Source of the DNA: Strongylocentrotus purpuratus
Lineage: Eukaryota > Echinodermata > Echinoidea > Camarodonta > Strongylocentrotidae
Assembly: GCF_000002235.5 (NCBI RefSeq)
Contig: NW_022145611.1
Coordinates: forward strand, 10,318,342 to 10,382,341
Direction: 5' to 3'
Length of the DNA stretch: 64,000 nt
The notes below the pieces were generated by a model that saw nothing but the letters and a program-made list of their open reading frames with translations, did no database searches and was not told where the DNA came from. Positions 36,111 through 50,303 of the stretch are shown here, piece after piece; the first letter of the stretch is position 1; each line of letters starts with the position of its first letter. Position numbers and translations under genes: made by a program.

Positions 36111-36719
36111 TGCGATTAATATTTTTCTGTTATCAAAATAAAGTTTAAGAAAACAATGTCTGTGTATGAACACACGTCTACTCTAGTCTGACGTACGGCG
36201 GGATGATATAAGTCTACATGTAAATTGTGACGTACAATCCATGTGTCGCATGTGTGTTGATTAATATTGTGGGCGACTGGGAAGGTTCGCCAGGTATGAA
36301 TAGGATTTCTTGGGCGTACCCCGTTTTAGGAGTTACCGGAGCATAACGCATCTCTTTTCAGGATGGGTACACGGTGGGCTTTGGGGGAAAAGAGAGAACT
36401 ATGCTCTATTGTCATGCAGATTGAATAGGCAAACAAAATGGGGTTAGGATGACCTCACCACACACCTAGCCCCAATATCCTGACTTAAATTTAGCTAGAG
36501 TTGACTTTAAAGATGAGCTTTCGGAGTTGGGTTGCTGGGTTTGAGGAGGGCAGAGTCCAACTTGAGGGTATAATAATATAATGATACTCATTTACAACTG
36601 GGATTAGTATGATAGAAGAACGGGTTGCATTATTTAACAAATAGAAATTTGAGTGAAATGGAATGTAACTCAGTCGAATATTACGTCCATGCAGCGAAGG
36701 ATGGCCGCTCCTGGCGCCC

Positions 36720-36885
36720 CCTTTAGGGAGAAGAAAAAGATAAGAGAAAAGTAATGGAACAGGATGAAGAAAAGTAGAGGGAAAAGAGAGGTAGGAAAGA
36801 AAAAGAAGGGGAAAAAAGTAGAAGAAAAAGAAGGGAGATGGGAAGGGAGGGAGAAAGAAAGAGAGAGGGGGGAAGAAGGGAAACG

Positions 36886-36917
<32 letters not shown>

Positions 36918-36985
36918 ATGGGGGAGGAAGGGGGAGGGGGAGAAGGAGAAAGAGGGAAATATAGGGGAGAGAAGGAAAGAAACAC
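36720..36985 (+). repeat. Polypurine tract with (GA)n core
   Basis: About 260 bases of nearly pure A/G with a GA dinucleotide core at about 36890-36916. The open frames on both strands are compositional. Confidence 0.9.
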
Positions 36986-37773
36986 GTGGGGTAAGGTATC
37001 GATATTTGTCAGTTCTCCTTAGGGGGATCCCTATCCCTTTCTTTATGGAGGCATCGGTGACCATTATTAATGATAATGATAATAATAATAATGATAACTA
37101 TTTAGAAAGTGCTTATGTATAGCGCATACTAATTCGCAGAATTCTCTATGCTCTTTACATTAAAGAAAAAACAAAATCAACATACATTGTATCAGAATAT
37201 AGAATATGCCATGGATAATTATAAGGGCAGAGATAAATTTATGATACTCACTATCAAGGGGTGTCCGGAGCCTACAAAAAGGAGCAGATATGTATTTTCG
37301 GAGTCAGTCAGTCAGTTTTCAAAGAATAAGAATATTAATTTTGCATCATAACAAATCCTAGCTCCATATTTTCACCCCATGACCCTTCCGCCTACAATAA
37401 TTAATTGCCAGTGTGTGATCGCCTCAACCCAGATCATTTGGACTTATTTTGAAAAACCGCTACCCCCCCCCCCCCCTCCCTCCAATTGAAAATTTCTGGA
37501 TCCGCCCGTGATATACAAAAGTGGAAATGTGGACGAAAACTTCACGGAAATGATTTTCAAGGTAACAACACTAGTATCCAAGTCCCAAACAATCCAACTG
37601 TGCATAATGGGTTACATGGCTATTAAAAGGGTTGAGAATACGGCAGAGCGTATCGCAAATTACATTATGAGCTGAAAAAAGGATGCTATGCTGACACAGT
37701 CCGATCATAATTCCTAAATATTATTTCACACGAGGTCAGACGAGGGTATTTTTATAGGTCCCTATGCAAATAT

Positions 37774-37809
<36 letters not shown>

Positions 37810-37984
37810 AAATGGGGGGGGGGGGGTCGAGACTTAAGAGATGTTGTTGGAAATGGGAAAAGGGAGCCCTAAAAATTTGATGGCAACATTTTAATAAAAT
37901 TGTATCAAATATGAAAGAGAATGTCATCTAAAACACATTTCTGATTTTCAAACAAACGTGTTTGAAGTCGATTATTAATATTTA

Positions 37985-38072
37985 CGGATCAATGAATCAT
38001 ATTAATTGTACCGTATAGATGGCGCTACAGATCTAGATGAAATGGGTCCATTGGCCGTAAGACGGCGTACAA
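37985..38072 (+). repeat. Dispersed repeat, left member of an inverted pair
   Basis: The stretch from ACGGATCAATGAATCATATT through GATGGCGCTACAGATCTAG to CCGTAAGACGGC recurs inverted at about 40812-40925. Both copies keep the same order of blocks with small indels. Confidence 0.75.
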
Positions 38073-38549
38073 CAGAAAACCCAAACAAAGTATTCCTTTA
38101 TTAAAGGTATTACAAAGTTTTGGGAAATTTTGAAAAATGGGTGGATAGTGAATCTTTACAATTTTGATATATTTGGAAGCCCCTGTGGATGTATTAAAAG
38201 CACTAGTAATTTTAGCCCCTAAAACACTTCTACTTTTGAGAAAAATTGAATATAAAGATTTACCGATCAGTGAATATTGTAGGATCGCATATGCTTCCAA
38301 TATGTTCATTTGAACCTAATTCACTACCCCAAACCAAAACTTTGTATTACCTATTGTCTAGCTTCAAACACAATTTTTTTTTTTTTTTTTTTTGGGGGGG
38401 GGGGGGATCTTTGCAGAAGTGTGACTTGATTGAAATCCTCTTTCACATTAGAAAAAAATTTAGGTGAAATTTTGCCAGTCAATTTTTTGGCGAATGTGGG
38501 AATACTAGCACTTCAGAGGGGCTTAAGAGCCAAACTGCTTCATGTGTTG

Positions 38550-38599
38550 GGAGGGTTAGAGAGAGAAAGAGAGAGAAAGAGAGAGAGATATATAATAGT

Positions 38600-38638
<39 letters not shown>

Positions 38639-38710
38639 TGAGAGAGAGAGAGAGTGAGAGAGAGAGAGAAAATAGAGAAAGAGAGAGAGAGAGAGAGGGG
38701 GGGGGGGACG
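38550..38710 (+). repeat. (GA)n microsatellite ending in poly-G
   Basis: Interrupted GA repeats run from about 38559 and end in a (G)n run near 38698-38707. Low-complexity reading frames here are artefacts. Confidence 0.9.
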
Positions 38711-39290
38711 ACAAAATAGAGAGAAAGAATATTTGTCTTTTAATGCTTCTGGCATAAAATTAGTGAAGGGAAGAAAAATGACAAATTTTGCGTTACACAT
38801 TATTTTGTTTCACATCATGATGTGTTTCATCCAAAAGGGGCACACTTTTTCCGATTGGCCAATGTGCAGGAATCTGGAAGTGACTTTTGCACGGGGTCGA
38901 TGAATGGCATTTCACTCCCAAATAAGCAGAAGGCCAGCTCCTCCTTCATCACAAGCACACTAGAATTCCCTACACCGCCCCTCCCTTAACGAATATTGCA
39001 TGTAATGCTGCAGCGTATCCCCCCCCCCCCCCCATTAATTAGCTGTAAATTCGAGACAGCTAGTGCATTAAATGTACTTCATGTATAATTTGCTTCTCCT
39101 TTGGATATTTTACTTCTCTTTGAGTTTTGTAAATTGATTACATGTACATGCACTTTGATGAATTTTCAATCATTCATTTGTATTTGCATCTCCTTTTCCG
39201 GTCTCAATCCACTTTAATTCCTATTGATTATTTATAGAGTTGATGATTTTCAATACAATTTTGTATCTTCTTTTGATACTTTTTGTATAA

Positions 39291-40030
39291 AAAACAGTTG
39301 AAACCAGTTGGATTTTCTACAGGAATCAACTGGTACCAGTTGAATCTAGTTGACGGAACTGGAATATATTATGTGCCAGTTTATTCTACTGGTTGCAACT
39401 GGATTAAACTGGTACCAGTTGAAACCAGTTGGCACCACTGGTAATCTTCACATGCACAAGTATATTGGAGTTGAAACCCATTGACCTAACTGCCACATGC
39501 TGAAAAAAAACCCACTGGATTCCAGTTAAAACCAATTAACCATACTGGTTAATTGTTACACCAGTTGATACCAGTTAAAAACAATAGGCCTTACTGGTAC
39601 ATTTGCCAGTTGATTCAAGTTTAAAACCCATAAAACAAAGTGGACCATTTGAGACCAATTGTTTCCTGTTGGAACATATTGAAACCCAATTGGTGTAGTT
39701 TACAAGTTGATTCCATAGGCGTATACTGGTATATTATCAGACCAGTTGATACCGGTTAAAACCAGTGGGCTTAACTGGTAATTCATAACTTCATTTCAGT
39801 TGCTGCAAAGTGGCCAAACTGGACCATTTGATACCAGCTGATTCCAGTTAGAAACCAGCAGATGATTACCACTTACCAGTTGAAAACTAGCAGATTATTA
39901 CCGATTGCTCTACCATTTGAAAACCACTAGATGATGATTACCAGATGATTTGACCAGTTGAACACCAGTATACGATTGCCAGTTGATTTACCAGTAGAAA
40001 CCAGTAGAATACCAGTTGAAAAACCAGTTC
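39291..40030. repeat. Degenerate ACCAGTTG array
   Basis: I count about 25 occurrences of CAGTT or its complement AACTG in 740 bp, most as ACCAGTTG, CCAGTTGATACCAGTTAAAA or AACTGGTACCAGTTG. Longer words recur at irregular spacing of roughly 60-180 bp (GTTGATACCAGTTAAAA near 39564; GTTGATACCGGTTAAAACC near 39744). It has no coding capacity. It looks like a decayed minisatellite with imperfect dyads; a related cluster lies at 40420-40455. Confidence 0.75.
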
Positions 40031-40699
40031 AATGTATCTAATGCATATTGATGATTAATTTGCATTTTTTCACCCGAAAACGTTATTATCATGATCTCAA
40101 GCAAATGTGACAATGCACAATTAATTTTGTGATTTATATTTTATTAGTCAATCATTGACAAATATATTATGTCTGATCATGTTTTACATCTAATTTAAGA
40201 CGTAAAAATAGATATATTGATATATGTAATTAATAACCAGTAAAATCATGTATGATATCGCGCAAGTACTCAATTAACCATACACTCAAATGTAATACAC
40301 CTCAAATGATTTTGTGATGGGGTAATTGCAAGAGTCTAAATTAATGTGGTTTAGTTGGTTGCCAGATATGCTAAGCAATATTGATTATCGATTATCAGTT
40401 GATTGATTGCTGGTCGCTACTGGTAATCAACTGGTTTTTCAACTGTTCCCAGTTAGCGTTGTTTCCAATATTGAATATAATCCAAAACTGTGGATTCTAT
40501 TTCTATATATTAATTTAAGATCAAATTGAATTGAATTAACTTGCTTTGTGATTATCTAGCCAGTGCCATTTATATGGGACTGGGGCTATTTTTCTCTTCA
40601 TCTATATAGTCTTGATCCATTCATAATCACAATAGGTACCGGTATATTTTAAATTGAAATGCAATATGAACATAGTCATGTATATAGACCTGTATATTA

Positions 40700-40812
40700 T
40701 GGCCAGCCAAGGGAAACACACACAATTTTAGATAGATGTTTCAACACACATTTCCTTCAAGAAGGAGGCAATGCGGGTGACAGATGGCCTTTATAGATCG
40801 GTGGTCATCACT
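40700..40812. mobile_element. TA-flanked MITE family A, degraded copy
   Basis: AAGGGAAACA, TTTCAACACACATTT, TGACAGATGGCCTTTATAGA and CGGTGGTCATCACTA follow the order of the family A elements at 12355, 15310 and 55358, but both ends are eroded. Confidence 0.4.
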
Positions 40813-40925
40813 AATTAGCCGTCTTATGGCTTTTTTTTTTTTAATGGCTTATTTTCCCATTTCATCTAGATCTGTAGCGCCATCTAGTATACGGTAAAAT
40901 TGTATAATATGATTCATTGATCCGT
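40812..40925 (-). repeat. Dispersed repeat, right member of an inverted pair
   Basis: Inverted counterpart of 37985-38072, with an added poly-T run near 40829-40842. The pair brackets about 2.7 kb that includes the ACCAGTTG array. Confidence 0.7.
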
Positions 40926-41114
40926 GATCCGTGTGAGAGAAAAGGTAAACAACAGATTTCGTGAGTGAATTTTTATTGTTCTCAGGTAATTTTGCCGAGT
41001 AAGTGACGAGTATACTAACTTCTCCACTTAACTTGTATTTGTACGTATAGCCGACATTCTTGACATTAATTAATTCATCCGTGAACCCTGTAATATGTAA
41101 GTAATGTATTTCAG

Positions 41115-42289
<1,175 letters not shown>

Positions 42290-45200
42290 TAAATCCTTGT
42301 AATTTTAGTGTGTTTGTATATGTGTGCTAGTTGTAATAGTATATACAAAGGTGCTTGCTACATTAGTCAGAACTCACTCAGAAGTTAATTTTGTTACAGT
42401 CTTTGGTATTTCCACAGTGGATAGTTACATGTACCTCTGCATACCTTGCCACAAGTACATTTCTGCATTTCCTATTTCCATCTGATTTTGAGATATTCAC
42501 AGGTTCTATCCACATAATATTGTGTCTTAAAAGAATATCACATATAATAGTATGTTTTTAAGGAAATAAGTTAGTCCTTCCAAATTCATTCATTCCTATG
42601 CACAACGTTGTTTATTGGCTTTTAGTACCTTTAAACCAGTTTTTTAGTATTGCTGTTTCTAGTTTTAGAATAGTCGGTAGTTTAAGAAATGCCTTTGTTA
42701 TTTTCATCTCCCCGTCCCAATAATTTTAATTGCAATGAATATTGCAAGTTGATTGTCTAAAATGCGCTTCTTGAGAAAGAAAAAAAAAGAGGCACCACGG
42801 CAGGCTTAATAGGGGTCGGTACCATGGTTTACAGACCTTCCACCTACTTGAGTACCTCAGAGATTTGTATGGTTAGGACAATCATGATAACTATCTTCCA
42901 GTCTACTACTCCCTCAGGACATTTACCTCTTAAACAACTATATCTCCCTAAGGAATCTACCCCAAAAGTTTCTTGTATAAATTATACAACTCTTTGATAT
43001 TTGGTACCTCCTACTCCTAGTTAGTTGTCCATGATGTTTTAGGGGGGCAGTTGTAAGAAGGGAGGGGGTGGTAGTCCAGCGCGAGGGGGTGATTGTCCAA
43101 TCCCTGGGTTTGATCCATTGTGACACACAGTCAAAATAAGGACCACAGTGCATTGTGTGCCATAGACAGAGCCAATATCATGTAAAATACTAAAACATGC
43201 AATTATTTGTCATTGAGGCTATTAAACAGGGTGAAATCTGTTGATACACGTCTACTTGATATAACAGTGTATCAGTATGTTACTGTCCAGTGAGTTGCTG
43301 TACTTGTACTCAACTATGGCTTTCATTATCTCAACGTTTGGAACAACGCTTAATCAAAAGATATTCCTTTTAAAAGTATATGAATTTGAAGTTTAGACAA
43401 GAGCTTACATATTTGATGACTGCTAATGATATTTTACGGTGTAGATCATCATGACTGATTGTGTTATAATCTAACCATGCTTTGACCTAGACTGTATGCC
43501 ATTTTGTCTTTTATATTTATCTGATAATGGAAATGAAGATGTGTTCCACTTAGCCATCAAGCAAGTGGACTACTTAAATGATACTAAATGTAAAATGCTG
43601 CACCACTGTCAACCTGAAATACAAAATGAAGAAATTTCTTTTGAGGTGAAGGAAAAAAAAGTTCTTAATGATACTCAGTTTTTATATATATTTTTTTTAC
43701 TCACATTGGTACATGTATCTTGCTCATATCTTCTGTGCAGTAGTACTCTTGAAATGCTACAATATTGTCAGCAAGGTTATTATAATATTCAAGAAATCTA
43801 TTCAACGAGATACCTGATATTAAACCACACCTGTGTTTAGAGAGACAGCTGTATATGAAATACCTTTTTTTAAGAAAGAAAGCAGTCACTAGGCAGGGTT
43901 TAAATCTCTATCTCTTCCTCTTGATTTTAATTTACATTCAACCCTGTACTATCTATGGTTTCACCCCCTCCCATATGATCATAAAAACGTTTATAGTCTT
44001 ATTAACGTTTTACCAGTAAATGTATTTTTCTAATGTCGATTCTTTTTTAGAACTCATATTTAAATATACAGGATCAAAAACAGAAGAGTGAGATGCAATT
44101 CAAAAGGGCTTTGTGATAAAATGCTTAAAGAAAAATATAGTGATTATATGCTAGTTCATGAATTTTTTCTTCTTTGTAAATTTGTCTCATCCATTTGTAG
44201 AGGATTTACTAATCTTACTGAAGTTGTTGTGTTAGAATGTTAATTGTGATAGGCAAGTTTTTTATGATACATGTTTCATATTGTGTACTGGTGTGCTTCG
44301 ACACTACATTAATTTGCTTCTACAAACATTTTAACATTTCTCTCATAGTTTGTGTCATTTTTCATATGTCTAGTAACATTAGCATTGTTGAAAAATATTT
44401 ATTTTAGTTGTTCATCATTGAAACATGTATATTTTATTTATTCCTAGTATATGTTGCATCTTACATTATTTTGTGCTTATTCATCTACATATCTTTCATC
44501 AAAGTCAAAGGAAAAAGAGGATTAAGTTGAACTCTAATTTGAAAAAATAAATGTACATGTATATCATATATTTAGTTCCCTCTGCAGTACATGTACATGT
44601 ATGTGCGTGTACAAATACTGTACTACGCCTCCCTACACTATATATTGTTCGTTGAGGGCCAGAATGATGTCCACTCTGTTGAAAGTTTGCCGTGATGCAC
44701 TTCTTTCTGGCTCTTAGCAGACAATGTTTGGTTTAAGTCAGATTCACAATTTATTATATCTTTTTAAAGCCTTTCTATAGAACCTGAATGACCATATTTC
44801 AGTAGATCTTGAATGTGATATTGTTACTTTTAGCAACAATGTGTGGAGATGATATTCTTTTATATCCATCTGGATATTCCGTCCAAGATAAATTTTAAAG
44901 TCTTCTATTTTAATGACCCAAAATGCTATCATTGGCTGCTGTTTAATACATGGACGATAGCTATTTTTATTTAGTTGTAAACATGGACTTCTACTATGTA
45001 TTGAAAATATATATTTTTTTCTTCACCAAAGGATTTGCTTTTGAAAGATTTTTTGCCCATTTAGATTTTTGGATTTTTAGTATACCACATATATCCCATG
45101 TAATGAATAATGTTTTTGTAAGGTTTAAATTCTGTAGAGATGACCGACTTTTTTACTTGTCATTTTTACTTTCATGTTGAAGTTACCTCTCACACAATTG

Positions 45201-45940
45201 TAGTTATTTTTTTCTTCTGGTATTAGATTTTTATGTTTTAATTTGATGCACTTTGCTTATTCTCTGTTCATGAAGTTTCATGCACAAATTTTTCAGGGTA
45301 CATTTCTTAGATGTTTTTGTCTGCCTATTTATCCATGCGTGCTTTTAGTTTTAGTATTTGGTACACAAAATGTCAAAAACCTCCTAGCACAAATTTGTTG
45401 AGATGGCTGATGTATACTATAGTGTCACCTCTTATAATTGACAATGTTAAATTGTGATGTAGATTCTAAAAAAAATATTCCTTTCAATCTATTTTAATTT
45501 ATTCATGAATATGTATAGAAACAGTTGCACATGTTTTACCTACATGAAAATAGATTTGTTTAGTGCTATTGGTACTTTGTAGTCTGACCCTTTGGGGCAA
45601 GGAAAATGAACACGAATCTTTATACAAGTGATTTGTCAATTCATGAGTTTGTGATATGTCTTTGAAGAATTTTGCTGCAGTGTTTTAGATAAGACACTCT
45701 TTTTCTTTTGAATTTAAAGAGATTTTGCAAGACAAAAATGGAGAGGTATGGGAATTTGAAAGAAAATGTATGTTACACATGTACACACTTAAAAGAAACG
45801 CAGAATGTATGTAATAACTAAAGTGTTATTGATTGATGCAATACTAGTTGTGATGGACTGAGCAATACTCTTCCAGTCAATATTAATAGTTGTAAATGGT
45901 TATATTTAATACTTAATAAAAACAAACTTTATTAAAATTT
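42290..45940 (+). other. TMEM229B: Probable long 3' UTR of TMEM229B
   Basis: This T-rich stretch has no supported exon and few transposon relics, unlike its surroundings, as expected of a long 3' UTR. AATAAA at 44546-44551 and 45915-45920 are candidate alternative poly(A) signals; the second would end the transcript near 45940. There is no transcript evidence. Confidence 0.4.
45915..45920 (+). terminator. TMEM229B: Candidate distal poly(A) signal of TMEM229B
   Basis: AATAAA within TTAATAAAAACAAAC, at the end of the T-rich stretch and before composition changes. Confidence 0.3.
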
Positions 45941-48900
45941 AGTATTATGTTGTATCCAGTTGTGAGTAGATTTGATTTTTGATCTTCAGTATTCTAAAGC
46001 ATTCACTGTTTCAAAATGATATAATAGCAAAATATGAATTAGGAGTAGGTTGGTGAATTGTTAGGTTGGTGAATTGTTAGGTAGTTGAGTCAATCAAAAA
46101 TGGGATTAGTAAATCATAAAGTAAAATAAAACACTGAATGTTAATTAAACTTATTTTAGTATTAAAACAAAGGGAAATTGCTAAGAAATTAAGAGAAATG
46201 AGAAAGGAAAGGTGGGAAAAGGGAAAATATGAGAGATGGAGAGAGAGAGAGAGAGGGGGGGGGGGGGACATCTGTTATTAAAAGCCCAAACTTTAATTTG
46301 AGTATCACAAAAGAGATGTCCCTTCAAGACCAACACAGCTGTATTGAGAGTGTTCGTGCACCTATGTTCTTTAAGTCCAAGAATAAAAGTGGGCGTTATT
46401 AAAATTAAAAAAATGCCTTGAAGACATTGTGTCGTAATTTTGTCTTGTGTATTTGCAATAATTATCAAAATATCTTATCATCATCGACACAACAAAATTA
46501 ACCCCATGATCATCACCGTCATCATCATCAACTCCACTGCCATATCAAATATCAGACAAATACTGTATTCACTGTTATCTCTCACACCAAGCAAATTTTA
46601 ATTATCTCTCAATTTCACACAAAAACATGCAACTAAAGACGGTTATAATTTCACTTGAAACAATTGATCTGTATTTTTCATCATAATAATAAGCACACTC
46701 GTGACACACAACTGATTGAAAATGAAAATCATAAAATGAGATTACAATTTAACGACAACAAAATCTAAATCGTACTATCAATGGGCAAAACAACAAACAG
46801 AAATATTACATTCATAATAGCACCTTGCCCTGATGATAAATAAATATGAAATACTGTAAATACAAACAAACTAAATGGCAAACAAATAACATATACACTC
46901 TCTCAAAGTAATTTCTAATCACCAACATAATCTAATTGAGATTCAGGAATACATCCTATTGGCCGGTGAGTTTAGAACTCTTTTCATATTAAATAAATAC
47001 ATCTCAAATTAAATACAAATGTCTGGAAGCATGTATTTTTGTGAAATCCAGAATACAAATAGTCGTTTCTCTACACTATATACAAGTACATGTACATATC
47101 TTCTGTCTGTATACTCATTGAAAATAGGTTCTGTACAAATGGAATGTTTTAATAAATAAGAGCTTAATCATCGTTCAGGACTCCACATGTAATTTATCAT
47201 CTCACGTTGTGATGAATTGGCAGTTACGGTTTGTGCATTACAAAAGAAGAGTTAGAAATTGAATACCAATTTAGCTGAAGTAGATTAAGTGAAAGGACCG
47301 GTACATTTACAATAACAAAATAAACGTCCATTCACTGCTGATTGCCATGACCTATTTTGAATACTTTATGGTTGATAAGTGTATACACAAACAGCGTACT
47401 TTATATTTCCATTATTCATGATTCAATTGACCCGCATTCCTTTTACTTTATAGAGAAACGGATGGTTAAGAGCAAGAAGGGCATTACCTCGGTGTAAAGG
47501 GTTTAGGATAAACATCCTTCTCGCTCTGGAAAGATGAGGTTTCTGAAAAGCTTGTTGTACATTTATGAAAATATATCATTGTCTGTATTAAGTAGAATTA
47601 TTTGCATTGAATACATCTTTGCAGACGGTTTATCAAGAAATTAATATCATGATAGATGATAATATATCATTGTCTGTATTAAGTAGAACTAGTCGCATTG
47701 AATACATATTTGCAGAGTATTTAATCAAGAAATTAATGTTATGATAGAGGACCTTGGTCATGATTTATCAATTAAATAAAAGTACTTTGACTCATTCAAT
47801 AACACAGTAAACTAAATTCTACATCCTTCAAAACATGCATTATAATGAGTAGAAAAGTTGCTTTTCATGTTTGATTTTATTTGTAGAAAATCAAAAGTAT
47901 CAACAACAGTAGAAAAAAAGGATAACATTAGCTAGTTTCTTACATATTGAAAAGAATTTATTGATTCTATGATTCCTACAATTCATTTTACATCTCAGCT
48001 GCCAATATCAAGGTGATTGTAAGAGGTTGTTCTGAAATTCATTGACGTAAATATTGTCAATAATACAAATAACTTTCAGAACATGGACGACAAAAGTCAT
48101 ATAATTGTACCATATAAATGTGTTATAATCACTTCATCATGATGCATATTAATAAATCTTTCTGTCATCTGTTTAAACTGCATTAATTTATTCTCACCCA
48201 ACTTTGAAAACCCCAAAACTTATTTGAATATAGCATCATAAAACATTAACCTATCTTTTTCGTAGCAAATAGACTCCTGCTGAAATATGTAGTATACAAC
48301 TTTTAGAAAAGATGTCAATGTAAAAAACTTGCTCTCAAATAATGGAAGCTTAAATTTTGTTCTATTTTGTTCTAATATTGCATTTTTAGTTCAGCTGATT
48401 TCAAACAATACAATATTCTGTCAGTTACATATAGATGAAGGTAAATACTTAACGAAAAAATTGATCAGAAGCAGAGTGTGCCTAGTCAATATGAACTAAA
48501 TAAATACCCTGTCAAAGTATTTTCTCAATCTAAAAAGATTTATTTCCCCATTGCTAATTACAAATCTATATATCACTGTCTGTATTTGTTTCCCTTCCTT
48601 TTAATGTTTCAAGATGAATAGAATATGATATGGTCCATAGTAAGTACTATATCCTTGATTAACCTTCACTATCTAACTGCAAGGTAACGTAATTCTAATT
48701 GTAATCCCATTTCAATATTCCCATATGTCAGCTCTGATTGAATACATAAGTTTTGATTCATATTACATTTGTAGCTTTAAATAACCTAAGGTAGCTACCT
48801 AAATATGTGTTTCCATTCTGCATTTTGAAGTTAAAATCTATAAAAAAAAATGCTAGTTTCCTACCACTAAAATTCATGGCAAGTTAAATAATCAAGGTGT

Positions 48901-49639
48901 TTCCATTATGTTGCTTGAAAGATTGCTTAAAATAGAGCATAATTGAGTAAAGAAAGATGAGCTGGCAATCATAAATATTCATTAGTTCACAAATATTCAT
49001 TAACCATAGTTCATGAATATTCATTAGCCAATTATCAGATTCAGTCAGGGATGGTGCTTCTATTCAACCAGTCAAGAATGGAGATAAATCAAAGGCTGAA
49101 TAAATCCTCTACTTCAAATTGGCAACTTTCATATTGTTTTAATTCACGAAAGCAAAAATGACTGTTCATTTATACAGAAAGATGGAGAAAGATATCATGA
49201 TGAAACACCTCCCTTCATCTATATCATGTATTCATAGGTAGATGATGAAGTTGACAGAATTTAAGGTAAATTCCCCAAAGGGGATGCATTGAACTTTTTG
49301 TGGCAGAACACACCCATTTCTCAGCAAGGCGCACTAACTTTCTGATACCATCACAGGTTTTCACACCTTTCAAGTTAATGCGAGGCTAAAGGTCATACTT
49401 CATGTTCAATAAAGATTGTAATATTCATGACAAAGATGTGAGGTGGCATTATTTGAAAACCAGTGATGCTCTCGAGAACAGGTGTGCACAAACTTAGCTA
49501 TAGGTACAGGGTGTTTTTTCCGCTGGTTCACTGCATATTACAGAAGTGGTGGTACAGGTTTCTGGCAGCTCAGGAGCAAAATGGTTGAACACTGCTACTT
49601 GCGTAGTTACAAACTTGCATTTAACGGTTAATCTTTTCA
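45941..49639. other. Convergent intergenic region / STARD9-like 3' UTR
   Basis: No gene is supported. It holds a (GA)n-poly(G) run (46236-46268), a 91-bp tandem duplication (47571-47750) and three copies of an ATATTCATTA.. word (48973-49025). Part of the right side may be 3' UTR of the STARD9-like gene. Minus-strand AATAAA words are numerous, so the transcript end is unclear. Confidence 0.45.
47571..47750. repeat. 91-bp tandem duplication
   Basis: ATATATCATTGTCTGTATTA begins at 47571 and again at 47662. The following GCATTGAATACAT, TTTGCAGA and ATCAAGAAATTAAT blocks repeat in order with a few substitutions. Confidence 0.85.
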
Positions 49640-50275
49640 GTACGAAGGCACAACTGGTGATTGATGTACACAAAGTGTTGATGTTCTTAGGTTGAAGATC
49701 ACAGCAATTAGGTGGAAGTGAACCATATGTCTCTCAGGATAGCAATGCACATGGGCAGTAGCTAGGCTGCTCTGTGCACTGACAATACTGCTTCAGTCAC
49801 AGGTCACCAAACATGGATTATTTATAGCAGTGAGAAAGAGAGTAGGTGTTTACTTGTAATATCTAGACAAGATTTCTTATGTCATGTGCATATTATGGTC
49901 AGTTGGTGGATGAAAGCCCTGATAGGTGTACATGCATGTACGTGGGAGTCCGGCATCGCCGATCCAGAAAATGCTCCTTAAATCTTCTTTCTGAATGGCC
50001 AGCTGGTTGTATGAGGACATGTGTCCATGAGTTTGGGATGAAGGTCACCATGCATCTGGATTGTTGAAAGTAACATCAAGTCAACAATCTCCAATCTGGA
50101 TGATGTGCTTGAGATCTCCTATATGCACATGCATGGGCAGCCAGCTACTCAGAGTATTGATAATGAGCTTCAGTTGAAGATCACCCAAATGATTTATCTG
50201 TGATAGGTGGGAAAATAGAAGTGCTCCATATCTCCAGTCTGTAAATGTTGAAAGCAGGATCCAGCCATGATGACT
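49640..50275 (-). pseudogene. Decayed tandem copies of the terminal START-domain exon
   Basis: Directly 3' of the STARD9-like stop are at least three, probably four, diverged copies of the end of the last exon, all in the same orientation. Copy 2 (about 50270-50081) contains LSQINHLGDLQLKLIINTLS and ends IIQIGDC-stop, against LSQVNLQGDLQPKLINALSS and IIQIGDA-stop in the real exon. Its 3' 41 codons are open; the 5' part is frameshifted. Copy 3 (about 50065-49950) shows GDLHPKLMD in one frame and EDLRSIFWIGDA in another. Copies at about 49815-49725 and 49725-49640 keep nucleotide words only. They look like exon-duplication relics within the 3' UTR. Confidence 0.8.
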
Positions 50276-50303
50276 AGCTCCGCTCTAACGAGTCTCGGGT
50301 CAA

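Larger units (their letters stand above)
36111..41100. other. Repeat-rich intergenic region between divergent genes
   Basis: This separates the membrane-protein gene (minus) from TMEM229B (plus). It holds a purine tract with (GA)n (36720-36985), an AAT/ATG microsatellite near 37065-37097, GA runs with poly-G (37770-37830, 38550-38710), the ACCAGTTG array (39291-40030) and an inverted pair of about 100-bp repeats. I see no gene. Confidence 0.55.

Noticed and set aside
36491..37064. Overlapping serine/proline/phenylalanine-rich frames on the minus strand
   Set aside because: Compositional artefact of the purine tract at 36720-36985.
44650..44715. Possible hairpin (GGGCCAGAA facing TTCTGGCTC) considered as a microRNA precursor
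   Set aside because: Only about nine terminal base pairs pair well; the inner stem is poor.
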